In this document: positions 41,716-51,850 of the stretch, one piece after another
Layout: the number at the start of each line of letters is the position of its first letter
Position numbering within the stretch: the first letter of the stretch is position 1
DNA from: Salinigranum halophilum
GTDB lineage: Archaea; Halobacteriota; Halobacteria; Halobacteriales; Haloferacaceae
Direction: 5' to 3'
Length of the DNA: 64,000 nucleotides
Assembly (NCBI RefSeq): GCF_007004735.1
Contig: NZ_SSNL01000004.1
Location: 372,001 to 436,000, forward strand
Notes under the pieces: generated by a model
What the model saw: the letters and a program-made list of their open reading frames with translations, nothing else
Database searches by the model: none
Told to the model about the DNA's origin: nothing
Position numbers and translations under genes: made by a program

Positions 41716-43965
41716 ATGGGATTAGACGACGATTCACGGGAGTATCACCGGCAAGAACCACCGGGGAAAATCGAGATTGCGACGACCAAACCGACCAACA
41801 CGCAGCGTGACCTCTCGCTCGCGTACTCGCCGGGTGTCGCGGCTCCGTGTCTCGACATCGACGCCGACGCGAACCGAGCGTACGAGTACACGGCGAAGGG
41901 GAACCTCGTCGGCGTCATCTCGAACGGCTCGGCCGTGCTCGGGCTGGGCGACATCGGTGCACAGGCGTCGAAACCCGTCATGGAGGGGAAGGGCGTCCTG
42001 TTCAAGCGCTTCGCCGACATCGACGTGTTCGACGTCGAACTGGACCTGTCGGACCCCGAGGATATGGTCAACGCGGTGTCGGCGATGGAGCCGACGTTCG
42101 GCGGCATCAACCTCGAGGACATCAAGGCCCCCGAGTGTTTCGAGATCGAGCGCCGCCTCAGAGAGGAGATGTCCATTCCCGTGTTCCACGACGACCAGCA
42201 CGGCACCGCAATCATCTCGGGTGCCGCGCTGGTGAACGCGGCGGAACTCGTCGACAAGGAGCTCTCGGACCTCGACATCGTCTTCTCCGGTGCGGGAGCG
42301 TCGGCCATCGCGACCGCCCGGTTCTACGAGTCGCTCGGGGCGAGCCACGAGAACATCCTGATGTGCGACTCGACGGGTATCATCACCACCGCGCGGGCGG
42401 ACGACGTCAACGAGTTCAAGCGCGAGTACGCACAGGACGTCCCCGACGGTGACCTCGCGGACGCCCTGGAGGGTGCGGACGTCTTCGTCGGGCTCTCCGT
42501 GGGCGGCATCGTCTCCCAGGAGATGGTCCAGTCGATGGCGGACAACCCCGTCGTGTTCGCGATGGCGAACCCCGACCCCGAGATCACCTACGAGGACGCC
42601 AAGGACGCGAGGGACGACACCGTCATCATGGCGACCGGTCGCTCGGACTACCCCAACCAGGTGAACAACGTGCTCGGGTTCCCGTTCATCTTCCGTGGCG
42701 CACTCGACGTGAGAGCGACGGAGATCAACGAGGAGATGAAGCTCGCGGCCGCCCGCGCGCTGGCAGAGCTTGCTCGCCAAGACGTGCCCGACGCGGTCGT
42801 CAAGGCGTACGGCGACGAGCCGCTGCAGTTCGGCCCCGAGTACGTCATCCCCAAGCCGCTGGACCCGCGGGTGCTGTTCGAGGTCGCACCGGCGGTCGCC
42901 GAGGCGGCCATCGAATCCGGCGCGGCGCGGACCGAACTGGACAAACAGCAGTACGTCGAACGGCTGGAGGCGCGCCTCGGCAAGTCCCGCGAGATGATGC
43001 GCGTCGTCCTCAACAAGGCGAAGTCCGACCCGAAGGTCGTCGCCCTCGCGGAGGGGACCGACGAGAAGATGATCCGGGCGGCTTACCAGCTGGAAGAGCA
43101 GGGCATCGCCCGGCCGGTTCTCATCGGCCGCGAGGAGCGTATCCAGCGGACGGCACAGCGGCTCGGTCTGGAGTTCGAGCCGGCCGTCGCCGACCCGCGG
43201 AGCGGTGACTGGGAGCACTACGCGGACCGGCTGTACGACCTCCGCCAGCGCAAGGGACTCACGCGGTCGGAGGCGGGCGAGCTCATCCGCCGTGACAGCA
43301 ACTACTTCGCGAGCGTGATGGTCGAAGAAGGCGACGCCGACGCGATGCTGACCGGTCTGACCCACCACTACCCCTCGGCGCTCCGCCCACCGCTGCAGGT
43401 CATCGGGACCGCCGAGGACGCCGACTACGCCGCCGGGGTGTACATGCTCACCTTCCGCAACCGGGTCATCTTCGCCGCCGACACGACGGTGAACCTCGAC
43501 CCGACGGCGGAGGTCCTCGCGGAGATCACGAAGCACACCGCCGAGTTGGCCCGACGGTTCAACGTCGAACCGAGCGCCGCGTTGCTGTCGTACTCGAACT
43601 TCGGCTCCGTCGACAACGAGGGGACCCGCAAGCCGCGTGACGCCGTGCAGATGCTCCACGACGACCCCGAGGTCGACTTCCCGGTCGACGGGGAGATGCA
43701 GGCCGACACCGCCGTCGTCGAAGACATCCTGGAGGCGACGTACGACTTCGCCGAACTCGACGACCCGGCGAACGTCCTCGTCTTCCCCAACCTGGAGGCG
43801 GGCAACATCGGCTACAAGCTCCTCCAGCGCCTCGGCGGCGCGGAGGCCATCGGCCCGATGCTCGTCGGCATGGCGAAGCCGGTCCACGTCCTCCAGCGCG
43901 GCGACGAGGTGAAAGACATCGTCAACCTCGCGGGTGTGGCCGTCGTCGACGCACAGGGCGAGTAG
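41716..43965 (+). CDS. maeB: NADP-dependent malic enzyme, with phosphotransacetylase-like C-terminal domain
   Basis: 749 residues. Oxidatively decarboxylates malate to pyruvate. The N-terminal ~420 residues are malic enzyme ('[18 protein letters not shown]', 'FNDIE'-equivalent '[20 protein letters not shown]', '[20 protein letters not shown]'); the C-terminal ~320 ('[24 protein letters not shown]', '[19 protein letters not shown]', '[27 protein letters not shown]') are phosphate acetyltransferase-like and usually non-catalytic, acting in regulation. Normal MaeB length. Single gene. Confidence 0.95.
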   Translation: MGLDDDSREYHRQEPPGKIEIATTKPTNTQRDLSLAYSPGVAAPCLDIDADANRAYEYTAKGNLVGVISNGSAVLGLGDIGAQASKPVMEGKGVLFKRFADIDVFDVELDLSDPEDMVNAVSAMEPTFGGINLEDIKAPECFEIERRLREEMSIPVFHDDQHGTAIISGAALVNAAELVDKELSDLDIVFSGAGASAIATARFYESLGASHENILMCDSTGIITTARADDVNEFKREYAQDVPDGDLADALEGADVFVGLSVGGIVSQEMVQSMADNPVVFAMANPDPEITYEDAKDARDDTVIMATGRSDYPNQVNNVLGFPFIFRGALDVRATEINEEMKLAAARALAELARQDVPDAVVKAYGDEPLQFGPEYVIPKPLDPRVLFEVAPAVAEAAIESGAARTELDKQQYVERLEARLGKSREMMRVVLNKAKSDPKVVALAEGTDEKMIRAAYQLEEQGIARPVLIGREERIQRTAQRLGLEFEPAVADPRSGDWEHYADRLYDLRQRKGLTRSEAGELIRRDSNYFASVMVEEGDADAMLTGLTHHYPSALRPPLQVIGTAEDADYAAGVYMLTFRNRVIFAADTTVNLDPTAEVLAEITKHTAELARRFNVEPSAALLSYSNFGSVDNEGTRKPRDAVQMLHDDPEVDFPVDGEMQADTAVVEDILEATYDFAELDDPANVLVFPNLEAGNIGYKLLQRLGGAEAIGPMLVGMAKPVHVLQRGDEVKDIVNLAGVAVVDAQGE

Positions 43966-44092
43966 TCGCGCGTCGGTCCCGGTTCTGCCGGGCGAAACCG
44001 AGCGCTGCGCGGAGAGGGCGCGACGACCCAGTCGCCTGCCCCGCCGCGTAAATATCGTTGTTTTGAAACGTTTTTGGAGAGAACAGCCGCGC

Positions 44093-45256
44093 ATGACCGA
44101 CGGGCTTCTCGAGCGGTTCGACCGGACTCGTGTGGCGTGGTGGGGCGTCGTCGCCGTCCTCGGCGTCGTGTTGGCGGTGTTCGTCCTCTCGTTCGTCGGT
44201 ACGGTCGTCCTCGGCGTGTTCGTCTACTACGGCGTCCGCCCGCTTCACCGCCGCGTTCACGCCCGTATCGGGCATCGTGGCGGGGCGGCCACGCTAACGA
44301 TGCTGTTCGTAGTCCTCCCCGCGGTTGCGCTGGTCGGCTACACGGGCGTCGTCGCCGTCCGCGAGTTCGTCCTCGTCGCGGGGCCGGGGGTGACCGACGC
44401 CGTGCTCACCCGGCTCCCCGGCGACCCACAGCGCATCGGTGTCGTGCTCCGGTCGCCGGCCGGGGTGCTGGCGGAACTCGAGCAACCCGCACGGCTCCGC
44501 GCCCAGGTACGACCCGTCGTCTCGGCGCTGGAGGCCGCGGGCACCGGCCTGCTCCACCTGACACTCGCGCTCGCGCTGGCGTTCTTCCTCCTGCGCGACG
44601 GACCGCAGTTGACCGCCTGGTTCCGCAGCGAACTGGTCACGGCCGGCGGCGTCGCCGACGCCTACGCCACGGCCGTCGACGCCGACCTGGAGACGGTCTA
44701 CGTCGGGAACGTCATCACGGTGCTCGCGGTGACCGTCGCGGCCGTCGTCGTCTACAACGGGTTCGGACTGGTCGCACCCGCACCGCTCCGACTGCCGGTC
44801 CCGACGCTGCTTGCGTTGTTGACCGGGCTGGCGACGTTCGTGCCGCTCGTCGTCGGGAAACTCGTCTACGTCCCCGTAACCGGGTATCTGCTCTGGCTCG
44901 CAACGCGGGCGACGGGTGGGGTGGAACTGCTCCCGTGGGTCGGCGGCTTCCTCGGCTGTTGTTTCGTCGTCCTCGACGTCGTCCCGCAGACGTTCGTCCG
45001 TCCGTACGTCTCGGGACAGACGCTCCACTCGGGGCTCGTGCTCTTCGCGTACGTCTTCGGCGCGGCGCTGTTCGGCTGGTACGGGCTGTTCCTCGGGCCG
45101 CTCGTCGCCGTGTTCGTCGTCCAGGCGGCGGCCATCGTGCTCCCCGAACTCGTCCGCGGGAACGCCCTGACGACGGCGGCGACGACCTCGGTCGGTACCG
45201 ACCCGGAGGCCGCCCAGCCCGACGACGTGGCGTGTCAGACGTGTGAAGACGAGTGA
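44093..45256 (+). CDS. AI-2E family transporter
   Basis: 387 residues from the ATG at 44093. Multi-spanning membrane protein with 'VFVYYGVRPLHRRVHARIGHRG', 'LALALAFFLLRDGPQL' and the C-terminal 'FVRPYVSGQTLHSGLVLFAYVFGAALFGWYGLFLGPLVAVF', features of the AI-2E (TqsA/YdiK-like) permease fold. In bacteria some members export autoinducer-2 or other small solutes or exchange Na+/H+; haloarchaeal substrates are unknown. An extra acidic tail with CQTC follows the last helix. TATA-like GTAAATATC near 44049. Confidence 0.88.
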   Translation: MTDGLLERFDRTRVAWWGVVAVLGVVLAVFVLSFVGTVVLGVFVYYGVRPLHRRVHARIGHRGGAATLTMLFVVLPAVALVGYTGVVAVREFVLVAGPGVTDAVLTRLPGDPQRIGVVLRSPAGVLAELEQPARLRAQVRPVVSALEAAGTGLLHLTLALALAFFLLRDGPQLTAWFRSELVTAGGVADAYATAVDADLETVYVGNVITVLAVTVAAVVVYNGFGLVAPAPLRLPVPTLLALLTGLATFVPLVVGKLVYVPVTGYLLWLATRATGGVELLPWVGGFLGCCFVVLDVVPQTFVRPYVSGQTLHSGLVLFAYVFGAALFGWYGLFLGPLVAVFVVQAAAIVLPELVRGNALTTAATTSVGTDPEAAQPDDVACQTCEDE

Positions 45257-45326
45257 ACCGGAGAGCCGGGGTGAACCGAAGAGACGACGACACGGTCCGC
45301 GGAGGGCGGCGAGGGGCCGCCGAGTG

Positions 45327-46271
45327 TCACCGCGACACGTCGACCACCTGCAGGTCGTCGCCGACCGTGAGCGAGAGCGTGTCGTCGCCGGCCGAGAAGG
45401 TAAAACACGCCTCGAACGGTGCTGTCGAGCGGACCTCCTCCTCGTAGGTCATGTGGACGCGGTCGACGGCCGCGATGGACGCGCGAGCGGGCGCAACCGG
45501 GTCGAGGCCGCGTTCGGTGAGGAACGCCAGAAGGGCCGTATTCGCGACGAGTTTCAGGACGAACGGCCCGTGGAGGTCGTTGATACAGTTCGGACAGTCC
45601 GCGTGGAACTGGACGGCGTGGCGGTTCCCACACGCCGCACAGACGTCCGCTGCGGCGTGGTCCTCGCAGACGGTCACCGACTCGTCGAGCGCGGCCGAAC
45701 ACCGCGAACAGACCCCGCTGGCCTCCGAGAGGAACTCGAGGTTGGCCCAGGTCCACGCGGCCTCGTACACCTCCGCGGCCGTCCGCCCGTGGACGCCTGC
45801 GGGGGGCAGCGGCAGGCTTCCGAGGTACCCTTCGGCGGGCGCGTCGGAGACACTGGTCGGCGGGTGGTCTCGACCGGGACAGTCGGTACAGTACTTCAGG
45901 ACCCGGTCCTGACGGTAGCTCACCTCGATAGGCGCGCCGCAGTAGTGACACCGCTGGTCGATTCGCGTGCGTTCGACCACAGGTGCGTCGGTCACGGCTC
46001 CTGAGAGGACGGCCTCCACCACCCGCCGGCCCGCCTGCCGGAGCTCGTAGCCGGCGTCCGTCTTGCCGACGAAGTGGCCCACCAGTTCCCCGAGATGGTA
46101 GTTGAACCGCCCCGAGTCGTCGACGTCGACCCGGTCGAACAGCGCCGAGAACGCGAGTGGGCCGTCGGCCGCGCCGAGCGCCTGGAGGATGTTCAGCCGC
46201 GTCTCGTTCCCGAGCGTGGCGAACGCCTCGTCGGGTGAGGGTGTCGACCGCTCCCGGTCCGCTGCCGTCAT
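45327..46271 (-). CDS. ArsR-type winged-helix protein with zinc-ribbon domains (DUF7351-like)
   Basis: 314 residues. An N-terminal ArsR-like winged helix ('FATLGNETRLNILQALGAADGPLAFSALFDRVDVDDSGRFNYHLGELVGHFV') is followed by cysteine clusters: CHYCG ... CTDC around residues 120-150, and CSRC ... C ... CAAC near 190-220, then CPNC. This matches haloarchaeal ArsR proteins with an added multi-zinc region. DNA-binding regulator with likely zinc structural sites; ligand unknown. Confidence 0.88.
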   Translation of the reverse strand: MTAADRERSTPSPDEAFATLGNETRLNILQALGAADGPLAFSALFDRVDVDDSGRFNYHLGELVGHFVGKTDAGYELRQAGRRVVEAVLSGAVTDAPVVERTRIDQRCHYCGAPIEVSYRQDRVLKYCTDCPGRDHPPTSVSDAPAEGYLGSLPLPPAGVHGRTAAEVYEAAWTWANLEFLSEASGVCSRCSAALDESVTVCEDHAAADVCAACGNRHAVQFHADCPNCINDLHGPFVLKLVANTALLAFLTERGLDPVAPARASIAAVDRVHMTYEEEVRSTAPFEACFTFSAGDDTLSLTVGDDLQVVDVSR

Positions 46272-46498
46272 GGGGCGACAGTGTCGGCCCCAACGGTTTC
46301 AAGATTCCCCCCGCGCCGAGGACGCGCCGAACCCTGCCGACGTCGACGGGCCGGACTCGGCCGGCCACGTTACGCGCCCCCGGGGTCGACTCCGCAGGGT
46401 GGCGAGTGGGAGCCGTCGTCAGCGCGCTCCCGACGGCAGGGCGCGACCGACACACTGCAGGGATGTCTTGATGTCTCTCATCGCCGTCGGCGTAGCTG

Positions 46499-47281
46499 AT
46501 GCTCGCGCTCTCGCTCTCGCTGACGGTCGTCTTCGTCGTCTTCGGTATCGTCGTCCTCGGTGGGTTCGTCACCGGGGTCAACGGCTTCGGCTACTCCGTC
46601 ATCGGGACGGGACTGCTCGCACTCGTCGTCGAACCGCGGGTGGCCGTCGTCGTGATGATTCTCCCGATTCTCGCAGCGAACGTCTCGCTCGTCCGCGAAC
46701 TCGACCGGGCGGGGCTGAAGCGCTGTGCGAAGCGCTTCTGGCCGTTCGTCGCGGCGGCGCTCGTCGGAACCATCGTCGGCATGAGCGTCCTGTCGCGCGT
46801 GCCGAGAGGGCCGCTGACGCTCGCACTCGGCCTCTTCGTCTTCGGATATCTCGCGTTGACCCAAGACCGCGTCCCACTGCCCGGCGAGGGGTGGGTCCGA
46901 ACCCGCGTCTCCGACACCGTCGGGGTGAAACTCCTCCTCGGCCTCGTCTCGGGGCTGGTCTTCGGCGCGTCGAACGTCGGCGTGCAGGTCGTCGCCTATC
47001 TGAAGAGCCTCGACCTCGACCACGCGACGTTCGTGGGCGTCGTCGCGATGGTCTTCCTCGGCATCTCGTCCGTCAGGGTCGTCGCCGCCGGCGTGCTGGG
47101 GCTGTACGAAGGTGGCGGACTGCTGGCGCTCTCGGCCGTCGCTGCCGTGCCGGGGCTCGCCGGCGTCTCACTGGGCAAGCGTGTCCGCCCGCGACTCGCC
47201 CGGCGGACGCGGCGGACCGGGATGTTCCTCCTGCTCGCGGTCATCGGCGTCCGCCTCGTGACGAACGGTCTCGGACTCTGA
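46499..47281 (+). CDS. TauE/SafE-family sulfite exporter-like permease
   Basis: 260 residues. Eight or so hydrophobic segments with the family repeat features: 'FVTGVNGFGYSVIGTGLLALVVEPRVAVVVMILPILAAN' and, in the second half, 'GLVSGLVFGASNVGVQVVAYLKSLDLDHATFVGVVAMVFLGISSVRVV'. Family members are proposed to export sulfite, sulfoacetate or related anions; the substrate here is not determinable. ATG at 46499, single gene. Confidence 0.9.
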   Translation: MLALSLSLTVVFVVFGIVVLGGFVTGVNGFGYSVIGTGLLALVVEPRVAVVVMILPILAANVSLVRELDRAGLKRCAKRFWPFVAAALVGTIVGMSVLSRVPRGPLTLALGLFVFGYLALTQDRVPLPGEGWVRTRVSDTVGVKLLLGLVSGLVFGASNVGVQVVAYLKSLDLDHATFVGVVAMVFLGISSVRVVAAGVLGLYEGGGLLALSAVAAVPGLAGVSLGKRVRPRLARRTRRTGMFLLLAVIGVRLVTNGLGL

Positions 47282-47285
47282 GGGG

Positions 47286-47930
47286 TCAGTCGCTCCCGAC
47301 ACCACCAGTCCGGTCGAACCGCGACGGCGGGGGATACTGTGGGTCGGCCGCGTCTGCCGTCCGACCCGGTGCGTTCGGGAGCACACACCGGTCGGGCTGG
47401 CGGTTGACGTGTGCGTACTCCGCAGGCGCGTTCGCGAGCGGGTGTGCGGGGTTGTCGCGGGAGTCGATGCGGGCGGCGCGGAGTTCGCCGAAGCCGGCGA
47501 TGCGCGCTTGAATCCCGCGCCAGTGGTGTTCGCTCCCGACGGGAATCGACGGCTTCCGACCGGGCTGCCAGCCGGGCTGTCGCGTCTCGAGCACGGTGTT
47601 GTTGACGTTGCCCGCGAGGTCGTCGTGGTCGACGAGGACGCCGACGAGGGCGTCCGGCGGGGCGCGAGCGGCGAGGACGTCGAGTCCCAGGTGGAGTGCA
47701 CGGTACTCGGCGACGTTGTTGTCGGGAGGCGTATCGGGGAGCGCGATTCGAGCGACGCGTGTCCCGTCACGGGTCTCGATGACGGCGCCGAGACCGCCGC
47801 CGTCCGGTCGATAAGAGCCGTCGGTGGCGACGTAGAAGTGGCGGTGGTGTGTGCGCGGCGGATGCGCGATGTGCGGCGTCGGGGAGTCGTCGAACAGGTC
47901 CCGGAGCGTTTGACGGCCGTGAACGGCCAT
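47286..47930 (-). CDS. rnhA: Ribonuclease HI-like protein (haloarchaeal)
   Basis: 214 residues from the ATG at 47930 (MAVHGRQTLRDLF); an ATG at 47945 adds five codons. The RNase H core has the first Asp in VATDGSYRPDGGG, the Glu in DNNVAEYRALHLGL, and Asp in LVDHDDLAGNVNN. The usual fourth carboxylate in the A-D-x-L-A motif appears as NPAHPLANAP, with His in the Asp position. It cleaves RNA in RNA-DNA hybrids if active. An N-terminal extension (~35 residues) and a Pro-rich C-terminal extension (~40) are additions to the core. Confidence 0.85.
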   Translation of the reverse strand: MAVHGRQTLRDLFDDSPTPHIAHPPRTHHRHFYVATDGSYRPDGGGLGAVIETRDGTRVARIALPDTPPDNNVAEYRALHLGLDVLAARAPPDALVGVLVDHDDLAGNVNNTVLETRQPGWQPGRKPSIPVGSEHHWRGIQARIAGFGELRAARIDSRDNPAHPLANAPAEYAHVNRQPDRCVLPNAPGRTADAADPQYPPPSRFDRTGGVGSD

Positions 47931-48044
47931 ACCACGACTTGGCAAGCGGACTACTTAAACGTACGCCAGCGAACGGGCGTCCACAGCGCACCGCCGTCTC
48001 GCCGTTCGGACGTGCGTACAGGGGAACGGCACGCCTACCCATAG

Positions 48045-48052
48045 CATATATA
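48045..48052 (+). promoter_or_regulatory. TATA-like box of the oligopeptide importer operon
   Basis: CATATATA centred ~28 nt before the ATG at 48077, predicting a leaderless transcript that begins at the binding-protein start codon. Confidence 0.6.
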
Positions 48053-48076
48053 CCGGGCCTGCGCAAAAGGACGGGC

Positions 48077-49723
48077 ATGACTGGAGACGACCGAGTGGAC
48101 AGGCGAGCGTTTCTGAAACTCACCGGGGGCGCGGCGGCGACGGCGGCGCTCGCCGGGTGCAGCGGGACCGGTGGCTCCGAGGGCGACGGTGAGTCCACCG
48201 AGGAACCGACCGAGAGCGGTGGTGAATCCACCGAGATGTCGACCGAGGCTCCCGAAGAGGGTGGGAGCGAGTCGATGGGTGACTTCCCGGTCACCATCGT
48301 CCAGGGGACCATGCCGTCCGGGCTGGACCCCCACGACCACCGCGAGACCCCGACGGACGTCGTGATGCTCCACGCGTACGAGGGCGTCCTCACCCGCACC
48401 GCCGACGGGACCATCACCGAGTCGCTCGCGACGGGGTACGAACGGGTCGACGGTGAGAACACGGTCACGTTCGAGATTCGCGAGGACGTGTCGTTCCACA
48501 ACGGCGACGCACTCACGCCCGAGGACGTCGCGTACAGTATCAACCGAATCGTGCAGGAGGACGTCGGGTTCGCCAGCCCCCAGCGCGACCAACTCGCGGG
48601 AGTCACGGGCGCAGAGGCCACCGGCGAGACGACTGTCACCGTCTCGAACGACGGGCTCAACCCGATCGTCTTCTCCGAGTTCGCCACCTACTGCGACGTC
48701 GTACAGCAGCGCTGGGTCGAAGAGCGCTCGAAGGCCGAGGTCGGCCAAGACATGAACGGCACCGGCCCGTTCCAGCTCGCCTCGTACACCGAAGACGAGG
48801 AGGTCGTCTTCGAACCGTTCGACGGCTACTGGGGCGACGCGGTCGAGGTGACTGAGCTGACCTTCCGCGCCGCGAGCGAGGCCGGGACCCGCGTGAACCA
48901 GCTCCTCCAGGGCGAAGCCGACGTCGTCGTGAACGTCCCGCCCCAGGAGGTCCAGCGGGTCAACGACAACGCCGACACGCGAATCGCCGCGGCACCGAGC
49001 ACGCGCATCATCTACAACGCGATGCGTTACGACGTCGAGCCGTTCTCATCGCAGGCGTTCCGCCAGGCGATGAACTACGCCGTTGACCTGGACAGCATCG
49101 TCGAGAACGTCCTCGGCGGGTTCGGCTCGCCCACCGGACAGCCCACCCTCGAAGGGTTCGTCGGACACAACCCCGACGTCGACCCCTACGCGTACGACCC
49201 CGACGAGGCCGAGCGCCTCGTCGAAGAGAGCGGCTTCGCCGGCGCGGAGATCGAACTCAACACGCCCGTCGGCCGCTACCTGAAGGACCTCGAAATCGCC
49301 CAGGCCGTCGCGGGCTTCATCGACGAGCTCCCGAACGTCTCGGCCACCGTGCGCCAGCGCGACTTCGGGTCGCTCGTCGACGAACTGCTCACGGGGAACA
49401 TCGAGGACAAGCCGCCGTGGTACCTCATCGGCTGGGGCGAGGCAACCTTCGACGGCGGCCTCGTCATGACGGCGCTCCTCACGAGCGACGGCGCGCTCAG
49501 TTCGTGGAGCAACGAGGAGTTCGACACCCTGCTTTCGGACGCCGGCAACCAGGCCGGAGACACCCGCGAGGCCACACTCCAGGAGGCGAACGCCCTCGCA
49601 CACGACCAGGCACCGTGGATCTTCTTGAACCGCCAGTTCAGCGTCTACGGCGTCTCCGAACGCGTCGCGTGGGAGCCCCGCAGCGACGAGCGTATCGACG
49701 CGTCGGCGATGAGCCCGAACTGA
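48077..49723 (+). CDS. Oligopeptide/dipeptide ABC transporter, substrate-binding lipoprotein
   Basis: 548 residues from the ATG at 48077. Tat-type lipoprotein signal VDRRAFLKLTGGAAATAALAGC (C28 lipidated), followed by a Glu/Ser/Thr-rich linker (~30-75), then a family-5 solute-binding fold ('LDPHDHRETPTDVVMLHAYEGVLTR', 'VTFEIREDVSFHNGDALTPEDVAYSINRI', 'NGTGPFQLASYTEDEEVVFEPF', 'FRQAMNYAVDLDSIVENVLGG'). It delivers peptides or related solutes to the downstream permeases. First of five co-directional genes (48077-54385) that form one operon. Confidence 0.93.
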   Translation: MTGDDRVDRRAFLKLTGGAAATAALAGCSGTGGSEGDGESTEEPTESGGESTEMSTEAPEEGGSESMGDFPVTIVQGTMPSGLDPHDHRETPTDVVMLHAYEGVLTRTADGTITESLATGYERVDGENTVTFEIREDVSFHNGDALTPEDVAYSINRIVQEDVGFASPQRDQLAGVTGAEATGETTVTVSNDGLNPIVFSEFATYCDVVQQRWVEERSKAEVGQDMNGTGPFQLASYTEDEEVVFEPFDGYWGDAVEVTELTFRAASEAGTRVNQLLQGEADVVVNVPPQEVQRVNDNADTRIAAAPSTRIIYNAMRYDVEPFSSQAFRQAMNYAVDLDSIVENVLGGFGSPTGQPTLEGFVGHNPDVDPYAYDPDEAERLVEESGFAGAEIELNTPVGRYLKDLEIAQAVAGFIDELPNVSATVRQRDFGSLVDELLTGNIEDKPPWYLIGWGEATFDGGLVMTALLTSDGALSSWSNEEFDTLLSDAGNQAGDTREATLQEANALAHDQAPWIFLNRQFSVYGVSERVAWEPRSDERIDASAMSPN

Positions 49724-49736
49724 GCTAGGGGAAGCG

Positions 49737-50735
49737 ATGTCGCTGGCCAGATTCCTCGTCAAGCGTGCTCTCCAGGGCGTCCTCGTCGTCTGGGGCGTGG
49801 TGACCGTCGTGTTCGGCCTCCGGTTCATCTCGCCGGGCGACCCCGCGAACGTCCTCCTCCCGCCGGACGTCGACCCCGAGGTGCGGAGACAGGTCGTCGC
49901 CGAACTCGGGCTCAACAAGCCCCTGTACGTGCAGTATTTCGACTTCGTCGCCGGCGTCCCCGTGGGAGACCTGGGGCTCTCGCTCGTGACGCGGACGCCC
50001 GTGACCGGGCGGGTCCTCTCGAAGGTGCCGGCGACGCTCGAACTGGCCGTCGCCGCGACGGTCGTCGCCATCGTCATCGCCATCCCCCTCGGCGTGGTGA
50101 GCGCGACGCGACGGCACGAACCCGCCGACTACGGCGCGACGCTCTTCTCGCTGCTCGGCATCTCGACGCCGAACTTCTGGCTCGGCGTGATGCTCATCAT
50201 CGTCCTCGCCGTACAGTTCGACCTCTTCCCGACGAGTCAACGACCCATCGGACTCGACGGGGTCGTCGGCCTCCTCGTCGCCGGACAGGTCGCGGCGGCC
50301 GTCGACGGCCTGCTGACGTGGCTCTGGCACATCACGCTCCCAGCCATCACCCTCGGCACGTACTTCACGGCGCTCATCACGCGCCTGACGAGGAGCGGTA
50401 TGCTCGACGAACTCGGGAAGACGTACGTCCGGGCCGCCCGGGCGAAGGGGCTGCCCGAGACGCTCACGCGCTACCGACACGCGCTCCGGAACACGCTCAT
50501 CCCCGTCGTCACCGTCGTCGGCCTCCAGTTGGGGACGCTCATCGGCGGGGCGGTCATCACCGAGGCCGTCTTCGCGTGGCCCGGGTTGGGGACGCTCATC
50601 ATCAACGCCATCAACGCCCGCGACTGGCCCGTCCTGCAGGGCTCGCTCATCATCGTCGCCGTCGGGTTCGTCCTCGTGAACATCCTCGTCGACACGCTCT
50701 ACGCGTACGTCAACCCACAGGTGGCGTTCGACTGA
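49737..50735 (+). CDS. dppB: Oligopeptide ABC transporter permease (DppB-like)
   Basis: 332 residues. Six-helix inner-membrane permease of the Dpp/Opp B family: N-terminal 'FLVKRALQGVLVVWGVVTVVF', 'PGDPANVLLPPD', and the EAA loop 'YVRAARAKGLPETLTRYRHALRNTLIPVVT'. Pairs with DppC. It starts 13 bp after the binding protein and shares the TGATG stop/start overlap with dppC. Confidence 0.94.
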   Translation: MSLARFLVKRALQGVLVVWGVVTVVFGLRFISPGDPANVLLPPDVDPEVRRQVVAELGLNKPLYVQYFDFVAGVPVGDLGLSLVTRTPVTGRVLSKVPATLELAVAATVVAIVIAIPLGVVSATRRHEPADYGATLFSLLGISTPNFWLGVMLIIVLAVQFDLFPTSQRPIGLDGVVGLLVAGQVAAAVDGLLTWLWHITLPAITLGTYFTALITRLTRSGMLDELGKTYVRAARAKGLPETLTRYRHALRNTLIPVVTVVGLQLGTLIGGAVITEAVFAWPGLGTLIINAINARDWPVLQGSLIIVAVGFVLVNILVDTLYAYVNPQVAFD

Positions 50736-51850
50736 TGCTCGCTGATATCCTCTCGCGACTCCGCGGAGCGCTCTCGGCCGCGCTGTCGCCTCGCACGGTC
50801 AGAAGCCTCAAGCGGGGACTCCGGCGGAACACGCTGGCGAAGGTCGGTATCGTCGTCGTCGTCGTCGTCCTCGCGGTGGCGACGCTGGCACCGCTCATCG
50901 CCCCCTACAACCCCGGGTCGCAGAACCTCGAGGAGGCGCGCAACCCGCCGCTCGGCTTCTCGACGACGACGACCCAGGAGGTGACCGTCACCGAGAACGG
51001 CAGCGTCGTCATCGAGAACGGTCAGGTCGTCACCGAGACGCGGACCGTGTCGAACAACGCGACGCTCGCCCACCCGCTCGGGACTGATGGGAACGGCCGC
51101 GACATCCTCTCGCGGCTCGTCTACGGCGCGCGGACGTCGATGCTCGTCGGCGTCTTCGGGACCACCCTCGCCGCCCTCGTCGGGGTCACCGTCGGCCTGA
51201 CGGCCGGCTACGCGCGTGGCCGGGTCGACGACGCGCTGATGCGCGCGGCGGACGTCATGCTCGCGTTCCCCTCGCTGGTGCTGGCCATCGCCCTCGTCGG
51301 CGTCTGGGGGCAGGCACAGGTGCGGTTCCCCGACCCACTGGTGGTGTCCGGCGTCGAGGAGGCGTGGCGGAGCGCCGTCGGTCTCCCCTCGGCGGGGTCG
51401 ATGCCGACGACGGTCGTCCTCCCCGGAACCGTCGTCGTCGTCGTCGCCCTCGTCAACTGGGTCTGGTTCGCCCGGGTCGCCCGCGGGGAGGCGCTCGCGC
51501 TCAGAGAAGAGGCGTACGTCAAGGCCGCCCGGGCGGTCGGTGCGTCCGACGCCAGAATCGTGTTCAAGCACGTGCTGCCGAACGCCATCACGCCCATCCT
51601 CGTCCTCGCGACCATCCAGGTGGCGGCCATCATCCTCTTAGAGAGCGCGCTCTCCTTCCTGGGCTTCTCGGGCGCGAACGTCTCGTGGGGCTTCGACATC
51701 GCGCTCGGTCGGCAGTACCAGTCGACGGCGTGGTGGATCTCGACGATGCCCGGTCTCGCCATCGTCGTCACCGTCATCGGCCTCAACCTCGTGGGTGACT
51801 GGCTCCGCGACGCACTCGACCCCGGTATCGAAGGGGAGGGTGGCGTATGA
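50735..51850 (+). CDS. dppC: Oligopeptide ABC transporter permease (DppC-like)
   Basis: 371 residues. The ATG at 50735 overlaps the dppB stop as TGATG. N-terminal helix 'LAKVGIVVVVVVLAVATLAPLI'; the HPLGTDGNGRDILSRLVYGAR entry and EAA loop 'YVKAARAVGASDARIVFKHVLPNAITP' are family signatures. Between the first helix and HPLGTDG is an extra external loop of ~55 residues rich in Thr/Val (VTVTENGSVVIENG). Overlaps the next gene by 4 bp. Confidence 0.94.
   Translation: MLADILSRLRGALSAALSPRTVRSLKRGLRRNTLAKVGIVVVVVVLAVATLAPLIAPYNPGSQNLEEARNPPLGFSTTTTQEVTVTENGSVVIENGQVVTETRTVSNNATLAHPLGTDGNGRDILSRLVYGARTSMLVGVFGTTLAALVGVTVGLTAGYARGRVDDALMRAADVMLAFPSLVLAIALVGVWGQAQVRFPDPLVVSGVEEAWRSAVGLPSAGSMPTTVVLPGTVVVVVALVNWVWFARVARGEALALREEAYVKAARAVGASDARIVFKHVLPNAITPILVLATIQVAAIILLESALSFLGFSGANVSWGFDIALGRQYQSTAWWISTMPGLAIVVTVIGLNLVGDWLRDALDPGIEGEGGV

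Noticed and set aside
41734-44094. 786-codon minus-strand open frame opposite the malic enzyme gene
   Set aside because: Arg/His/Val-rich product without family motifs, fully antisense to maeB.
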